Shown: positions 1-11,229, counted from the stretch's first letter. The stretch is DNA of 64,000 nt from Pseudoxanthomonas suwonensis (GCF_010093235.1 NZ_PDWP01000017.1:29835-93834); one strand, 5' to 3'. Made by a program: numbers and translations. Notes: a model not told the origin generated them from the letters alone.

Positions 1-413
1 TCCAGAACGCCGTTGACGTAGGTGTGGCCGTGCTCGGAACCGAAGCGCTTGGCAATCTCGATCGCCTCGTTGATCACCACCCGGTACGGCACGTCCATGC
101 GGTGCAGCAGCTCGTAGGCGGCCAGGCGCAGCACGGCGCGCTCGATCGCGTCCACTTCCTCCACGCCGCGGTCCAGGTGCGGGGCCAGGGCCTCGTCGAG
201 GCTGGCGCGATGCGCCAGCACGCCGGTGACCAGGTCCTCGAAGTAGGCCAGGTCCGCGATCTCGGGCGCCTGCTCGTGGGCGAACTGGGCGATCACCTGC
301 TGCGCGTTGCCGCCGGAGATCTGCCAGGCGTAGATCGCCTGCAGGGCGCGACGGCGCGCGCGCGCGCGCAGGACCGGATCGACGCCGGTGCGGGAACGGA
401 ACGGACGGTTCAT
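1..413 (-). CDS. nusB: NusB transcription antitermination factor (C-terminus off the window)
   Basis: NusB binds boxA RNA with NusE (ribosomal protein S10) in rRNA antitermination. The reading frame starts at an ATG at 413 and stays open to the window edge, giving 137 codons of a protein normally about 140-160 residues long, so only the tail is missing. An arginine-rich N-terminus is followed by the family helical core, including a [21 protein letters not shown] segment and the [14 protein letters not shown] motif near residues 110-125. Its ATG overlaps the ribH stop by four bases (ATGA), so it is the last visible gene of the ribE-ribB-ribH-nusB operon and is probably translationally coupled. 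The ribH-nusB pairing is widespread in proteobacteria. Confidence 0.95.
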   Translation of the reverse strand, partial: MNRPFRSRTGVDPVLRARARRRALQAIYAWQISGGNAQQVIAQFAHEQAPEIADLAYFEDLVTGVLAHRASLDEALAPHLDRGVEEVDAIERAVLRLAAYELLHRMDVPYRVVINEAIEIAKRFGSEHGHTYVNGVL

Positions 414-877
414 GGCAGGCGCTCCAGCAGATTGTCCATTTCCAGCGCGGCCATCGCCGCTTCCTCCCCCTTGTTGCCGTGGCTGCCGCCGGCGCGGGCC
501 TCTGCGTCCTCGAAACGCTCCACCGCCAGCACGCCGTTGAGCACCGGCACGCCGGTGTCCAGCGCCACGCGCATCAGGCCCTCGGCGCACAGGTCGGCGA
601 CGTGTTCGTAATGGCGGGTATCGCCACGGACCACGCAGCCCAGGGCGATGATCGCGGCATGGGTACCGGCGGTCGCCAGCTTGCGCGCGGCCATCGGCAG
701 TTCCCAGGCGCCGGGCAGGCGGACCACGTCCTCCGCGTCCTCGGGCACGCCGTTGTCGGCCAGGCTGCGGCGGGCGCCGGCCCCCAGGGCGTCGGTGATG
801 CGGGCGTTCCAGCGGCTGGCCAGGATCGCGAAGCGGGCGCCGGCAGGCACGCGCAGGTCGCCTTCGTACAGGGTCAT
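410..877 (-). CDS. ribH: 6,7-dimethyl-8-ribityllumazine synthase
   Basis: This is the penultimate enzyme of riboflavin synthesis. It condenses 5-amino-6-ribitylaminouracil with 3,4-dihydroxy-2-butanone 4-phosphate. The 155-residue length is normal. Recognisable elements are the N-terminal FAILASRWN strand, the substrate-contacting PGAWELP motif, [16 protein letters not shown] with the catalytic-region histidine, and the C-terminal [14 protein letters not shown] helix. It lies 74 bases downstream of ribB and overlaps nusB by four bases, placing it in the riboswitch-controlled operon. Confidence 0.97.
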   Translation of the reverse strand: MTLYEGDLRVPAGARFAILASRWNARITDALGAGARRSLADNGVPEDAEDVVRLPGAWELPMAARKLATAGTHAAIIALGCVVRGDTRHYEHVADLCAEGLMRVALDTGVPVLNGVLAVERFEDAEARAGGSHGNKGEEAAMAALEMDNLLERLP

Positions 878-951
878 GGGTTCGGTGATCCTCAGGGGTC
901 GGACAGTTTACCGGACATGGCCGGCCGGGGCCGTTCGCGGGGACCGCCGGC

Positions 952-2046
952 TTACGGCGACAGGTACTCGACCACTTCCAGCCCGTAGCCGGCCAGGCCG
1001 ACCTGGCGGCGCGGGATGCCCAGTACCCGCAGCCGGCCCAGGCCGAGGTCGGCCAGGATCTGGGCGCCGGCGCCGTTGCGCCGCCACTGGCCCACGTCCT
1101 TGGGATCGCGGCGGGCCTCCGGCTCGGCACGCAGGCGCGCCAGCAGGGCCTCCGGATCGCGCGGGGCCGACAGCACCACCATCACGCCCTGCCCCTCGGC
1201 CGCGATCGCGCGCAGCGCATCGGTGCCGGCCACGCCGAAGTCCTCGCGCCGCCAGTGCAGCAGGTCGGCGAGCGGATTCTCCACCTGGACCCGGACCAGG
1301 GTCGGCGTCTCGCGGTCGGGCGCCCCGCGGACCAGCGCGAAGTGCAGTTCGTGGGCGATGCGGTCGCGGTAGGTGACCAGCCGGAACGGCCCGAACTCGG
1401 TCTGGATGTCGCGCTCGTCGACCCGCTCGACCGTGTGCTCGTTGGCCAGGCGCCAGGCGATCAGGTCGGCGATCGAGCCGATCTTCAGCCCGTGCTGGCG
1501 CGCGAACTCCTCCAGCTGCGGGCGCCGGGCCATGGTGCCGTCGGGGTTCATCACCTCGACCAGCACGCCCGCCGGCTCCAGCCCCGCCAGCATCGGCAGG
1601 TCGCTGGCGGCCTCGGTGTGGCCGGCGCGGGTAAGTACGCCGCCGGGCTGGGCGATCAGCGGGAACACGTGCCCGGGCTGGCTCAGGTCCGTGGGCTTGG
1701 CGTCCGGGCGCACCGCGGTGCGGATGGTGTGGGCGCGATCGTAGGCGGAGATGCCGGTGGTCACGCCCTCGGCCGCCTCGATGCTGACGGTGAAATTGGT
1801 ATGGAACTGGGCGGTGTTGCGCTGGACCATCGGCGCCAGGCCGAGCTGGGCGCAGCGCTCGCGGGTCAGCGACAGGCACACCAGGCCGCGCGCGTGGGTG
1901 ACCATGAAGTTGATGTCGGCCGGCCGCACCAGCTCGGCGGCCATGATCAGGTCGCCCTCGTTCTCGCGGTCCTCGTCGTCGACGATGACCACCATGCGCC
2001 CGGCACGGATCTCCTCCAGCAGCTCGGGGACCGGGGCGAAGTTCAT
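952..2046 (-). CDS. ribB: 3,4-dihydroxy-2-butanone-4-phosphate synthase with degenerate GTP cyclohydrolase II-like domain (RibBX type)
   Basis: The protein has 364 residues. The first ~200 form a complete DHBP synthase domain with the acidic DDEDRENEGDL loop, THARGLVCLSL and RAGHTEAASDL. Residues ~205-360 resemble GTP cyclohydrolase II, but the zinc-binding cysteine cluster of active RibA (a GEC...CDC arrangement) is absent: the corresponding stretch reads VENPLADLLHWRREDFG and has no cysteine. The second domain is therefore unlikely to open GTP. Such hybrids are known in proteobacteria as RibBX, and the cell should have a separate ribA, which is not in this window. The start codon overlaps the ribE stop (ATGA), indicating coupling in the FMN-riboswitch operon. 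Confidence 0.93.
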   Translation of the reverse strand: MNFAPVPELLEEIRAGRMVVIVDDEDRENEGDLIMAAELVRPADINFMVTHARGLVCLSLTRERCAQLGLAPMVQRNTAQFHTNFTVSIEAAEGVTTGISAYDRAHTIRTAVRPDAKPTDLSQPGHVFPLIAQPGGVLTRAGHTEAASDLPMLAGLEPAGVLVEVMNPDGTMARRPQLEEFARQHGLKIGSIADLIAWRLANEHTVERVDERDIQTEFGPFRLVTYRDRIAHELHFALVRGAPDRETPTLVRVQVENPLADLLHWRREDFGVAGTDALRAIAAEGQGVMVVLSAPRDPEALLARLRAEPEARRDPKDVGQWRRNGAGAQILADLGLGRLRVLGIPRRQVGLAGYGLEVVEYLSP

Positions 2047-2663
2047 GCCTGGCCTCCGCGCTCGCCCAGCAGGCGCTCGACATAGCGCGCGACCAGGTCG
2101 ATCTCCAGGTTCACCGCCTCGCCGACCTTCGTCTCCGCGAAGCGGGTATGGGCGACGGTGTGCGGGATCAGTGCGACCTCGAAGCCTTCGCCGTCGACCT
2201 CGTTGACGGTCAGGCTGACGCCATCGACGCAGATCGAGCCCTTCTTGGCGATGTACTTCAGCAGCTGCTGCGGGGCGGCGAAGCGCCAGCGCTGCGCGCG
2301 CGCATCCTCGTGCACCGACAGCACCCGGCCGATGCCGTCGACATGGCCGCTGACCATGTGGCCGCCGAGGCGGTCGGTCGGGCGCATGGCCCGCTCCAGG
2401 TTCAGCGCCGCGCCCACCGGTAGCTCACCCAGGGTGGTCAGGGCCAGGGTCTCGGTGGAGGCGTCGGCCTGGAAGCCCTGCGCATCGAAGGCGATCACGG
2501 TCAGGCACACGCCATTGACCGCGATGCTCTCCCCCATGCGGATGTCGTCGGCCCCGCTGCCCAGCCACGGCAGGGTGCCCGTGGCGAAGCCGAAGCGGAC
2601 GTCGCCGCCACGCGGCTCGCGCGCGGCCAGGCGGCCGACGCCTTCGATGATCCCGGTGAACAT
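2043..2663 (-). CDS. ribE: Riboflavin synthase, alpha subunit
   Basis: Riboflavin synthase dismutates two 6,7-dimethyl-8-ribityllumazine molecules into riboflavin. The start was placed at the ATG encoding the invariant MFTGIIEGVG N-terminus. An upstream in-frame ATG at 2780 would add 39 unlikely residues. The 206-residue product has two lumazine-binding repeats: the first contains NGVCLTV, the second DGVSLTVNEV, and the MVSGHVDG motif lies between them. A GGAGG sequence at 2673-2677 sits nine bases before the start. It is the first full gene of the riboswitch operon, and its start overlaps the stop of a short leader frame. Confidence 0.96.
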   Translation of the reverse strand: MFTGIIEGVGRLAAREPRGGDVRFGFATGTLPWLGSGADDIRMGESIAVNGVCLTVIAFDAQGFQADASTETLALTTLGELPVGAALNLERAMRPTDRLGGHMVSGHVDGIGRVLSVHEDARAQRWRFAAPQQLLKYIAKKGSICVDGVSLTVNEVDGEGFEVALIPHTVAHTRFAETKVGEAVNLEIDLVARYVERLLGERGGQA

Positions 2664-2731
2664 CAGCGCAATCCTCCGCGTGGGCACGCGTGCGACGGCG
2701 CGGCATGGAGGATGGTGGTCGGTTGCAGCAT
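2663..2731 (-). CDS. Candidate 22-residue leader ORF coupled to ribE
   Basis: An ATG at 2731 preceded by GGGAG at a seven-base spacing opens a 22-codon frame (starting MLQPTTILH, ending RGGLR). Its TGA shares one base with the ribE ATG (TGATG). It lies between the FMN riboswitch and ribE, so ribosomes terminating on it could re-initiate on ribE. The peptide matches nothing I recognise. In DNA this GC-rich a short open frame can arise by chance, so the precise stop-start overlap and the Shine-Dalgarno spacing are the only support. Confidence 0.35.
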   Translation of the reverse strand: MLQPTTILHAAPSHACPRGGLR

Positions 2732-2812
2732 GGAGCGTCTCCCGCGTTCGATGGCGAAAAACGTCCAGGGGCAAAAGCACGCACGCCCAGGGCCTTGCGG
2801 CCGGGCGCGGCG

Positions 2813-2986
2813 TCTTCTCTCATCCGGACTCTAGGGCGCGACCAGCGCGCCACGACCGTCGGCTCCGGCATTTGACCGGATCTGCTGACCCTCCGGATGG
2901 CCGGAGGCGCTCGCGGGCTCGCACCGTGTCCGTCGCCGGACCTGGCACCTACCGCCGGTGGGGAATTCCACCCCGCCCTGAAGACG
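2813..2986 (-). promoter_or_regulatory. FMN riboswitch (RFN element)
   Basis: Read on the minus strand, the segment has the conserved RFN order. It begins with CTTCAGGGCGGGGTGGAATT, continues through CCCACCGGCGGTA, AGCCCGCGAGCGC, GGTCAGCAGATCCGGT and GAGCCGACGGT, and closes with AGTCCGGATG and GAGAAGA. This is the six-helix FMN aptamer consensus. It lies about 150 bases upstream of ribE, and FMN binding should reduce expression of ribE-ribB-ribH-nusB. The expression platform is unclear: a T-run (GTTTTT) occurs near 2757-2762 but I found no strong terminator stem before it, so control may act on translation. ribD lies beyond a divergent gene and is not under this element. Confidence 0.95.
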
Positions 2987-3155
2987 TTGGTTTGTGGTTG
3001 TCGATGCCGGCGGACCGGCGCGGCATTCTACCACCGCGCATCCGCCCACCCAGAGCGTGAAGTATTTGTTAACATTCGCACGCGGTCACGGTCGACCGCT
3101 CTTGCCGATCCCGCAACGGGGCCGGCGACATGGACTTCCTTCGGAGATTCCCCAC

Positions 3156-3782
3156 ATGCGTACCCTCATTGCCGCCGCCCTGCTGGCCGCCCTGCCCTTC
3201 ACCGCGGCCGCCGCCGATGGCGTCAGCTACACCTATGTCGAGGCCGGCTGGACCCAGCTCCAGGTCAACGACGACTGGCTGGGCGACCCGGATGGCGACG
3301 GTGGCTACCTGCGCGGCTCGTTCGCCATCGCCGAGAACGTGCACCTGTTCGGTGGCTACTCGGTCGTCTCCACCAGCTACCGCTACGCCCCGGCGCGGGT
3401 GAAGTACGAGGTGGCGCAGCCGGAGTTCGGCATCGGCTACCACCAGGAGTTCACCGAACGCCTGGATTTCACCGCCGACCTGGCGTGGATGCGCCTGGAA
3501 GCCAAGACACGGATCTCCGGCACCGGTGATGCGGAACTGGACGGCAGCTACAAGGATCACGTCAATGGCGGACGCGCCACGGTCGGCCTGCGCGGCAAGC
3601 CGTCCGCCCGTACCGAGCTGTGGGCCAGGGCCGGTTACATCGACGGCAGCGACGTCGAAGGTTCCTTCGCCGGCTACCTCGGCGGCCAGGTCGCCTTCAA
3701 CCGCACCTGGGGCCTGGTGGGCGAAGTGGAAGTGATCGAGGACGCCACCCGCTACAGCGTGGGCGTGCGCGCCAGCTTCTGA
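3156..3782 (+). CDS. Ax21-like outer-membrane beta-barrel protein
   Basis: A 208-residue protein with a clear Sec signal peptide (MRTLIAAALLAALPFTAAAA, cleavage around residue 20). It continues as alternating amphipathic strands and ends in the aromatic RASF motif typical of outer-membrane barrels. Segments such as YVEAGW, LFGGYS and a C-terminal NRTWGLVGEVE resemble the Ax21/OmpA-like barrel family of Xanthomonas and Stenotrophomonas. The start at 3156 follows CGGAGA with suitable spacing; a longer in-frame start at 2994 would read into the riboswitch region. It is transcribed divergently from the riboflavin operon and convergently with ribD. Its role is unknown. The family name is from memory and function should not be inferred from older quorum-signal claims. 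Confidence 0.75.
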   Translation: MRTLIAAALLAALPFTAAAADGVSYTYVEAGWTQLQVNDDWLGDPDGDGGYLRGSFAIAENVHLFGGYSVVSTSYRYAPARVKYEVAQPEFGIGYHQEFTERLDFTADLAWMRLEAKTRISGTGDAELDGSYKDHVNGGRATVGLRGKPSARTELWARAGYIDGSDVEGSFAGYLGGQVAFNRTWGLVGEVEVIEDATRYSVGVRASF

Positions 3783-3812
3783 GGCAGCGCGCCGCGCGCG
3801 TACCTGCGACGG

Positions 3813-3832
3813 AGGGCCCTGCGGGGCCCTTC
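3813..3832. terminator. Short hairpin terminator between the Ax21-like gene and ribD
   Basis: GGGCCC-TGCG-GGGCCC at 3814-3829 forms a six-pair all-GC stem with a four-base loop. It lies between two convergent genes, 31 bases after one stop and four bases after the ribD stop. It could end transcription from both sides, although the U-run on either strand is short. Confidence 0.6.
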
Positions 3833-3833
3833 G

Positions 3834-4925
3834 TCATTCCGGGCGCAGCAGCAGGCGGCGGTCCGCCCCCACCGCCACCGACTCGACCAGCCGCAGGCGG
3901 ACCGTTCCGGCCATCGTCTCGATGCCCATGCCGGCAAACAGCGGGCGCGCGCCGTCGCCCAGCAGCACCGGCGCCTGGTACAGCAGCAGTTCGTCGACCA
4001 GGCCCGCGCACAGCAGCGCGCCGCACAGGGCCGGACCGGCCTCGACCTGGACCTCGTTGATGTCACGTCCTGCCAGAAGCCGCAGCGCGGCCTCCAGGTC
4101 CAGGTGGCCATCGCGCAGCGGCACGACGGCGAACTCCGCGTCCAGGCCCGGCGGCGGCACCGCGTCCGGGCCGTGCAGGTAAAGCGTCGGCGCGGAGCCG
4201 TCGCGCACCCTGGGCATGGCCAGGCTGCGCAGGCGACTGTCGAGCACCACCCGCAGCGGTGGCTGGAACGGGGTGTCGTCGCCCAGGCGCACGGTCAGGG
4301 CCGGGGCGTCGGCCAGCACGGGGTCGGCACCGGTCAGGATCGCGCCGCTGCGTGCGCGCCGGCGCTGCACGTCGGCGCGCGCGGCCCCGCCGGTGATCCA
4401 CTTGGACTCGCCGCTGGCCATCGCGGTGCGGCCGTCGAGGCTGGCGGCAAGCTTGACCCGCAGCCATGGCCGGCCACGGGTGAAGCGCGAGAGGAAACCG
4501 CGGTTGAGGTCGCGCGCCTGGGCCTCCATCAGGCCGGCGGCGACCTCGATCCCCGCCGCCTGCAGCAGGGCGAAGCCGGCCCCGTCCACCCGCGGGAACG
4601 GATCGCGCATGGCCGCCACCACCCGCGCCACGCCGGCCTGCACCAGCGCCTCGGCGCACGGCGGGGTGCGGCCATGGTGGGCGCAGGGCTCCAGGGTCAC
4701 GTAGGCGGTGCCGCCGCGCGCGCGTTCGCCGGCCTCGCGCAGCGCGAACACCTCCGCGTGTGGTTCGCCGGCACGCGGATGCCAGCCCTCGCCGACGATT
4801 TCCCCGCCCTGTGCGATCACGCAGCCGACCACCGGGTTCGGCCGCGCGGTGTACAGCCCGCGCTCGGCCAACCGCAGTGCGCGCGCCATGCAGGCGTGGT
4901 CGAAGGCGTCGAAGACATCGCTCAT
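3834..4925 (-). CDS. ribD: Bifunctional diaminohydroxyphosphoribosylaminopyrimidine deaminase / 5-amino-6-(5-phosphoribosylamino)uracil reductase
   Basis: RibD carries out the second and third steps after GTP opening in riboflavin synthesis. The 363-residue length is standard. The N-terminal deaminase domain (about 1-145) has the zinc site PHAEV followed by PCAHHGRTPPC. The C-terminal reductase domain (about 150-360) starts with RPWLRVKLAASLDGRTAM and includes the ITGGAARADVQRRR NADPH-region motif. It overlaps the upstream acetyltransferase gene by four bases (ATGA) and follows nrdR, a common nrdR-ribD arrangement. It is separated from the riboswitch operon by the Ax21-like gene, so its control is probably that of the glyA-nrdR side. 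Confidence 0.96.
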   Translation of the reverse strand: MSDVFDAFDHACMARALRLAERGLYTARPNPVVGCVIAQGGEIVGEGWHPRAGEPHAEVFALREAGERARGGTAYVTLEPCAHHGRTPPCAEALVQAGVARVVAAMRDPFPRVDGAGFALLQAAGIEVAAGLMEAQARDLNRGFLSRFTRGRPWLRVKLAASLDGRTAMASGESKWITGGAARADVQRRRARSGAILTGADPVLADAPALTVRLGDDTPFQPPLRVVLDSRLRSLAMPRVRDGSAPTLYLHGPDAVPPPGLDAEFAVVPLRDGHLDLEAALRLLAGRDINEVQVEAGPALCGALLCAGLVDELLLYQAPVLLGDGARPLFAGMGIETMAGTVRLRLVESVAVGADRRLLLRPE

Positions 4926-5398
4926 CGGTGGTTCCCGCAGTCGATCGCAAGCACATGCACCTCCAGGGGGCCCAGCCGCAGCACTTCATGCCGGCGCCAG
5001 CCCAGCCGTTGGTACCAGCCGGCGACGTCGGGCCTGCAGTACAGGTACAGGACCGGCGTACCGAGCGCGCCGGCCTCGGCCACGGCGCGCGCCACCAGCG
5101 CGCGGCCGACGCCACGGGCACGCGCCTCCGGGCGCACGTACAGGCTGGCCAGCCAGGGCGAATACTGCGGGATGTCCGGATGGTCCTCGGCCAGCAGGCT
5201 CACCGAGCCCAGCCAGTCGCCAGCCTCGTCCAGGGCGACCAGGGTCGAGGGGATGGTCGCGGCGCGGTCGTGCGAACGCAGCTCGACCAGCGCCTCCTCC
5301 ACCGTCCAGTCCGGCAGCAGCGCGCCGAAGGCCTGCACGTGGGCCGCCGCCAGCCCGGCGGCATGCCCTGGATGCGCGCTGAGCCAGTCGATGCGCAC
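4922..5398 (-). CDS. GNAT-family N-acetyltransferase
   Basis: About 158 residues with the GNAT fold. The acetyl-CoA-binding segment is LYVRPEARARGVGRALVARAV (Q/RxxGxG/A type, about residues 90-110), followed by the typical C-terminal LYLYCRPDVAGWYQRLGWRR. The start is uncertain. There is no suitable ATG, and a GTG at 5398 (VRIDWL) or a CTG at 5410 overlapping the nrdR stop are both possible. No good Shine-Dalgarno is visible, so translation is likely coupled to nrdR. It overlaps ribD by four bases and sits between nrdR and ribD, which are often adjacent. Substrate unknown. Confidence 0.85.
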   Translation of the reverse strand: MRIDWLSAHPGHAAGLAAAHVQAFGALLPDWTVEEALVELRSHDRAATIPSTLVALDEAGDWLGSVSLLAEDHPDIPQYSPWLASLYVRPEARARGVGRALVARAVAEAGALGTPVLYLYCRPDVAGWYQRLGWRRHEVLRLGPLEVHVLAIDCGNHR

Positions 5399-5406
5399 CG
5401 GCGTGC

Positions 5407-5949
5407 TCAGCGCTTCTTCGCCCGCTCGGCGACGCGCCCGTGGCCCGGCGGGACCACGCCCGCCGCTTCCAGCAGCGGCAGCTGCTCGCTCGACGGCAGC
5501 CCGCGCTCCAGCTTCTCGATCTCCTCGCGGAAATCGGCCACGTCCTGGAAGCTTCGGTACACCGAGGCGAAGCGCACGTAGGCCACGTGGTCGAGCTTGC
5601 GCAGCTCGTCCATCACGAATTCGCCGATGCGCCGCGACGGCAGCTCGCGCTCGCCGCTCATGCGCACCGCATGCACCACGGCGCGCACCGCGGCCTCGAC
5701 CTGCTCCTCGGCCACCGGGCGCTTCTGCAGCGCGCGGTCGAAGCCCTGGCGCAGCTTCTTGGCGTCGAACTGCTCGCGGCGGCCGTCGCTCTTGATGATC
5801 GACGGCAGCTTCAGTTCCACGGTCTCGAGGGTCGAGAAGCGCTCGCCGCAGGCTTCGCATTCGCGGCGGCGGCGGATGGTGGCGCCGTCCTCGGACACGC
5901 GCGAATCGATCACGCGTGTGTCGTTGTGCTGGCAGAAGGGGCAATGCAT
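5407..5949 (-). CDS. nrdR: Transcriptional repressor NrdR
   Basis: NrdR represses ribonucleotide reductase genes according to ATP/dATP status. The protein has 180 residues. The N-terminal zinc ribbon has C3-x2-C6 and C31-x2-C34, followed by [17 protein letters not shown] and then an ATP-cone (about residues 46-136) beginning [15 protein letters not shown]. The C-terminal tail beyond residue 150 (ending [14 protein letters not shown]) is a little longer than in E. coli. It lies between glyA and an acetyltransferase/ribD pair, a conserved gammaproteobacterial neighbourhood. Confidence 0.97.
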   Translation of the reverse strand: MHCPFCQHNDTRVIDSRVSEDGATIRRRRECEACGERFSTLETVELKLPSIIKSDGRREQFDAKKLRQGFDRALQKRPVAEEQVEAAVRAVVHAVRMSGERELPSRRIGEFVMDELRKLDHVAYVRFASVYRSFQDVADFREEIEKLERGLPSSEQLPLLEAAGVVPPGHGRVAERAKKR

Positions 5950-6071
5950 GGGTGTTCCTCAGCGGGCGCGGCCCGCGCGCGGCTTGCTGGCCATGGTCGC
6001 GCCGGCCGCGGCGGCCGCCGCCACGGACATCGCCGGGTCCCGGGCGGCGACCGCCCGGGACCGGCCGCGGC

Positions 6072-7340
6072 TCAGCCGTAGACCGGGTACTTGCGGCACT
6101 GCTCGGTGACCTTGGCCTTCACCGCCTCGATCACGCTGTCGTCGTTCGGCGCGTCGAGCACGTCGGCGATCCAGTTGGCCAGGTCCACGCAGTCCTGCTC
6201 GGTGTAGCCGCGGGTGGTCACGGCCGGGGTACCCAGGCGCAGGCCCGAGGTCACGAACGGCGAACGCGGGTCGTTGGGGACCGAGTTCTTGTTGACGGTG
6301 ATGTGGGCCTTGCCCAGTGCGGCCTCCGCATCCTTGCCGGACACGTCCTTGCCGATCATGTCCACCAGCATCAGGTGGTTCTGGGTGCCGCCGGAGACGA
6401 TCTTGTAGCCGCGCGCGATCAGGGTGTTGGCCATGGCCTGCGCGTTCTTCACCACCTGCTGCTGGTAGGCCTTGAACTCCGGCTCCAGGGCCTCCTTGAA
6501 GGCCACGGCCTTGGCCGCGATCACGTGCATCAGCGGACCGCCCTGGATGCCCGGGAACACGATCGACTGCAGCTTCTTGGAGATGTCCTCGAACTTGTCG
6601 CCCGCGCCCCCGGCGGAGGCCAGGATGATGCCGCCGCGCGGGCCGCGCAGGGTCTTGTGGGTGGTCGAGGTGACCACGTGCGCGTACGGCAGCGGGTTCG
6701 GGTACACGCCGGCGGCGACCAGGCCGGCGACGTGGGCCATGTCGACGAACAGGTACGCGCCGACCTGGTCGGCAATGGCGCGGAAACGCGCCCAGTCGAT
6801 CACCTGCGAGTAGGCGGAGAAGCCGGCCACCACCATCTTCGGCTTGTGTTCCACGGCCAGGCGCTCGACTTCGTCGTAGTCGATCAGGCCCTGGTCGTTG
6901 ACGCCGTACTGGACGGCGTTGAACAGCTTGCCGGAGGCGTTGACCTTGGCGCCGTGGGTGAGGTGGCCGCCGTGCGCCAGCGACATGCCGAGGATGGTGT
7001 CGCCGGCCTGCAGCAGGCCGAAGTACACCGCCTGGTTGGCCTGCGAGCCGCTGTGCGGCTGCACGTTGGCGTAGTCGGCGCCGAACAGCTGCTTGACCCG
7101 GTCGATGGCCAGCTGCTCCGCCACGTCGACGTGTTCGCAGCCGCCGTAGTAGCGCTTGTGCGGGTAGCCTTCGGCGTACTTGTTGGTCAGCACGCTGCCC
7201 TGGGCTTCCATCACGCGCGGGCTGGCGTAGTTCTCGCTGGCGATCAGCTCGACATGGTCCTCCTGGCGGCGGGCCTCGTCAGCGATGGCCTGGGCCAGTT
7301 CGGGGTCGTAGGACGCAATACGGGCATCACGCGAATACAT
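6072..7340 (-). CDS. glyA: Serine hydroxymethyltransferase
   Basis: A PLP enzyme that converts serine and tetrahydrofolate to glycine and 5,10-methylene-THF. The chosen start at 7340 ([19 protein letters not shown]) gives 422 residues, close to the usual 417-420; an upstream in-frame ATG at 7379 lacks family resemblance. Diagnostic motifs are [12 protein letters not shown], the PLP-lysine segment [15 protein letters not shown] and [18 protein letters not shown]. It precedes nrdR by 122 bases in the same direction. Confidence 0.98.
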   Translation of the reverse strand: MYSRDARIASYDPELAQAIADEARRQEDHVELIASENYASPRVMEAQGSVLTNKYAEGYPHKRYYGGCEHVDVAEQLAIDRVKQLFGADYANVQPHSGSQANQAVYFGLLQAGDTILGMSLAHGGHLTHGAKVNASGKLFNAVQYGVNDQGLIDYDEVERLAVEHKPKMVVAGFSAYSQVIDWARFRAIADQVGAYLFVDMAHVAGLVAAGVYPNPLPYAHVVTSTTHKTLRGPRGGIILASAGGAGDKFEDISKKLQSIVFPGIQGGPLMHVIAAKAVAFKEALEPEFKAYQQQVVKNAQAMANTLIARGYKIVSGGTQNHLMLVDMIGKDVSGKDAEAALGKAHITVNKNSVPNDPRSPFVTSGLRLGTPAVTTRGYTEQDCVDLANWIADVLDAPNDDSVIEAVKAKVTEQCRKYPVYG

Positions 7341-7427
7341 CGGCGGCTCCAGCAGGCAGGAAGGGGAAAGGCCCGCCAATTGTAAGCCGGCCGGCCGGTC
7401 CCGCGCCCGCTCCCTCCCCTGGAAACG

Positions 7428-7455
7428 CGACCGGCCACCCGAAGGTGGCCGGTCG
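7428..7455 (-). terminator. GC-rich hairpin downstream of the RcnB-like gene
   Basis: GACCGGCCACC at 7429-7439 pairs perfectly with GGTGGCCGGTC at 7444-7454 around a four-base loop. On the minus strand it follows the RcnB-like stop by 27 bases and separates it from glyA. The downstream U content is low (GCGTTTCC), so efficiency is uncertain. Confidence 0.6.
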
Positions 7456-7481
7456 TGGCCGCCCGCCCCTGGCGGGGTGGC

Positions 7482-7940
7482 TCAGTGGTGCAGGATCAGG
7501 TCGGCGATCACGCCGGTGGCGATCGCCACCAGGAGCATGTTGCCGCGGTCGTCGCGCACCCAGTGGTGGCCGTGCGGCGGGTGGCGCAGGTGGTAGCGCG
7601 GGTAGTCGTGCACCACGTAGACCGGGCCATGGTAGTGGTCATGGAAGCGCTGGCCACGCGCCCAGACATGGCGCGGCGGCGGGGGCGGCGCCGGACGGTG
7701 GTGGACCACGACCGGGCGGGAATGGTGGCGGGCATCGCGGTAGCCCTCCCGGTAGCCGGCGTTGTAATGGGCGCGTTCCTTGCGGCCGTGGTCGCGGTGA
7801 TGGGCCGGGCCACGGTCATGGCCCCGGCTCAGGCCATGGCGGTCGTGGTGGCGGTCACCGGCGGCTTCGGCCCGGGGAACCGCGGCGCCAAGCCCCAGCA
7901 GGGCGGCGACGGTCAGGGCGATCAGTTGAGTGCGCTTCAT
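7482..7940 (-). CDS. RcnB-family periplasmic protein
   Basis: A 152-residue exported protein with a signal peptide at residues 1-26 (MKRTQLIALTVAALLGLG...). The mature part is strongly histidine- and arginine-rich (HHDRHG, HHRDHGRKER, HHRPAPPPPP). The C-terminal WVRDDRGNMLLVAIATGVIADLIL is the hallmark of RcnB-type proteins, which in E. coli modulate nickel/cobalt efflux. No rcnA-like efflux gene is adjacent, so a metal role is inferred from the family and the histidine content only. Much longer upstream in-frame starts lack a signal sequence and were not used. Confidence 0.8.
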   Translation of the reverse strand: MKRTQLIALTVAALLGLGAAVPRAEAAGDRHHDRHGLSRGHDRGPAHHRDHGRKERAHYNAGYREGYRDARHHSRPVVVHHRPAPPPPPRHVWARGQRFHDHYHGPVYVVHDYPRYHLRHPPHGHHWVRDDRGNMLLVAIATGVIADLILHH

Positions 7941-8092
7941 GGGGCGGCTCTCGCTGTGGTGACGGCTCCATCTTGCCGACGCCGCCTGAACGGTTTCCCC
8001 GCGAAACCGGTTCCAGCCGATGCGCGTGAAAGCCGCATTCAGCATCCAGCAAGGCCGGCCCCGCCGGCCAGCGGCCCGCCCCGGGACGGGGC

Positions 8093-8145
8093 TATAATTG
8101 GCGATTCCCCAGATTCCCATGCCGCCTGTCCCTGCGGGCAGGCGG
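8093..8145 (+). promoter_or_regulatory. Candidate -10 element and 5'-UTR hairpin of ettA
   Basis: A perfect TATAAT lies at 8093-8098, with no convincing -35 at the expected distance. Downstream, CCGCCTG-TCCCTGCGGG-CAGGCGG (8122-8145) forms a strong stem in the leader, ending 18 bases before the ettA ATG. The region 7941-8092 between the divergent RcnB-like and ettA genes otherwise shows nothing I recognise. Confidence 0.5.
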
Positions 8146-8163
8146 ATTGCGCACGGAGAGACC

Positions 8164-9828
<1,665 letters not shown>

Positions 9829-9833
9829 GCTTC

Positions 9834-9864
9834 CACCGGCCGCCCAGTGCGGCCGGTGTCTTTT
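9834..9864 (+). terminator. Intrinsic terminator of ettA
   Basis: CACCGGCCGC (9834-9843) and GCGGCCGGTG (9849-9858) form a perfect ten-pair stem with a five-base loop, followed directly by TCTTTT. It starts six bases after the ettA stop. Confidence 0.9.
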
Positions 9865-9891
9865 CCAGCCCCCGCAAGGCCGGAGCCCGCC

Positions 9892-11208
<1,317 letters not shown>

Positions 11209-11229
11209 GCTGGCGCGTCCGCCAGGGCG

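Noticed and set aside
2755..2812. Possible riboswitch terminator before the GTTTTT run
   Set aside because: Only short stems (GGGC...GCCC, GGCC-GCAA-GGCC) can be drawn by eye and none directly abuts the T-run convincingly.
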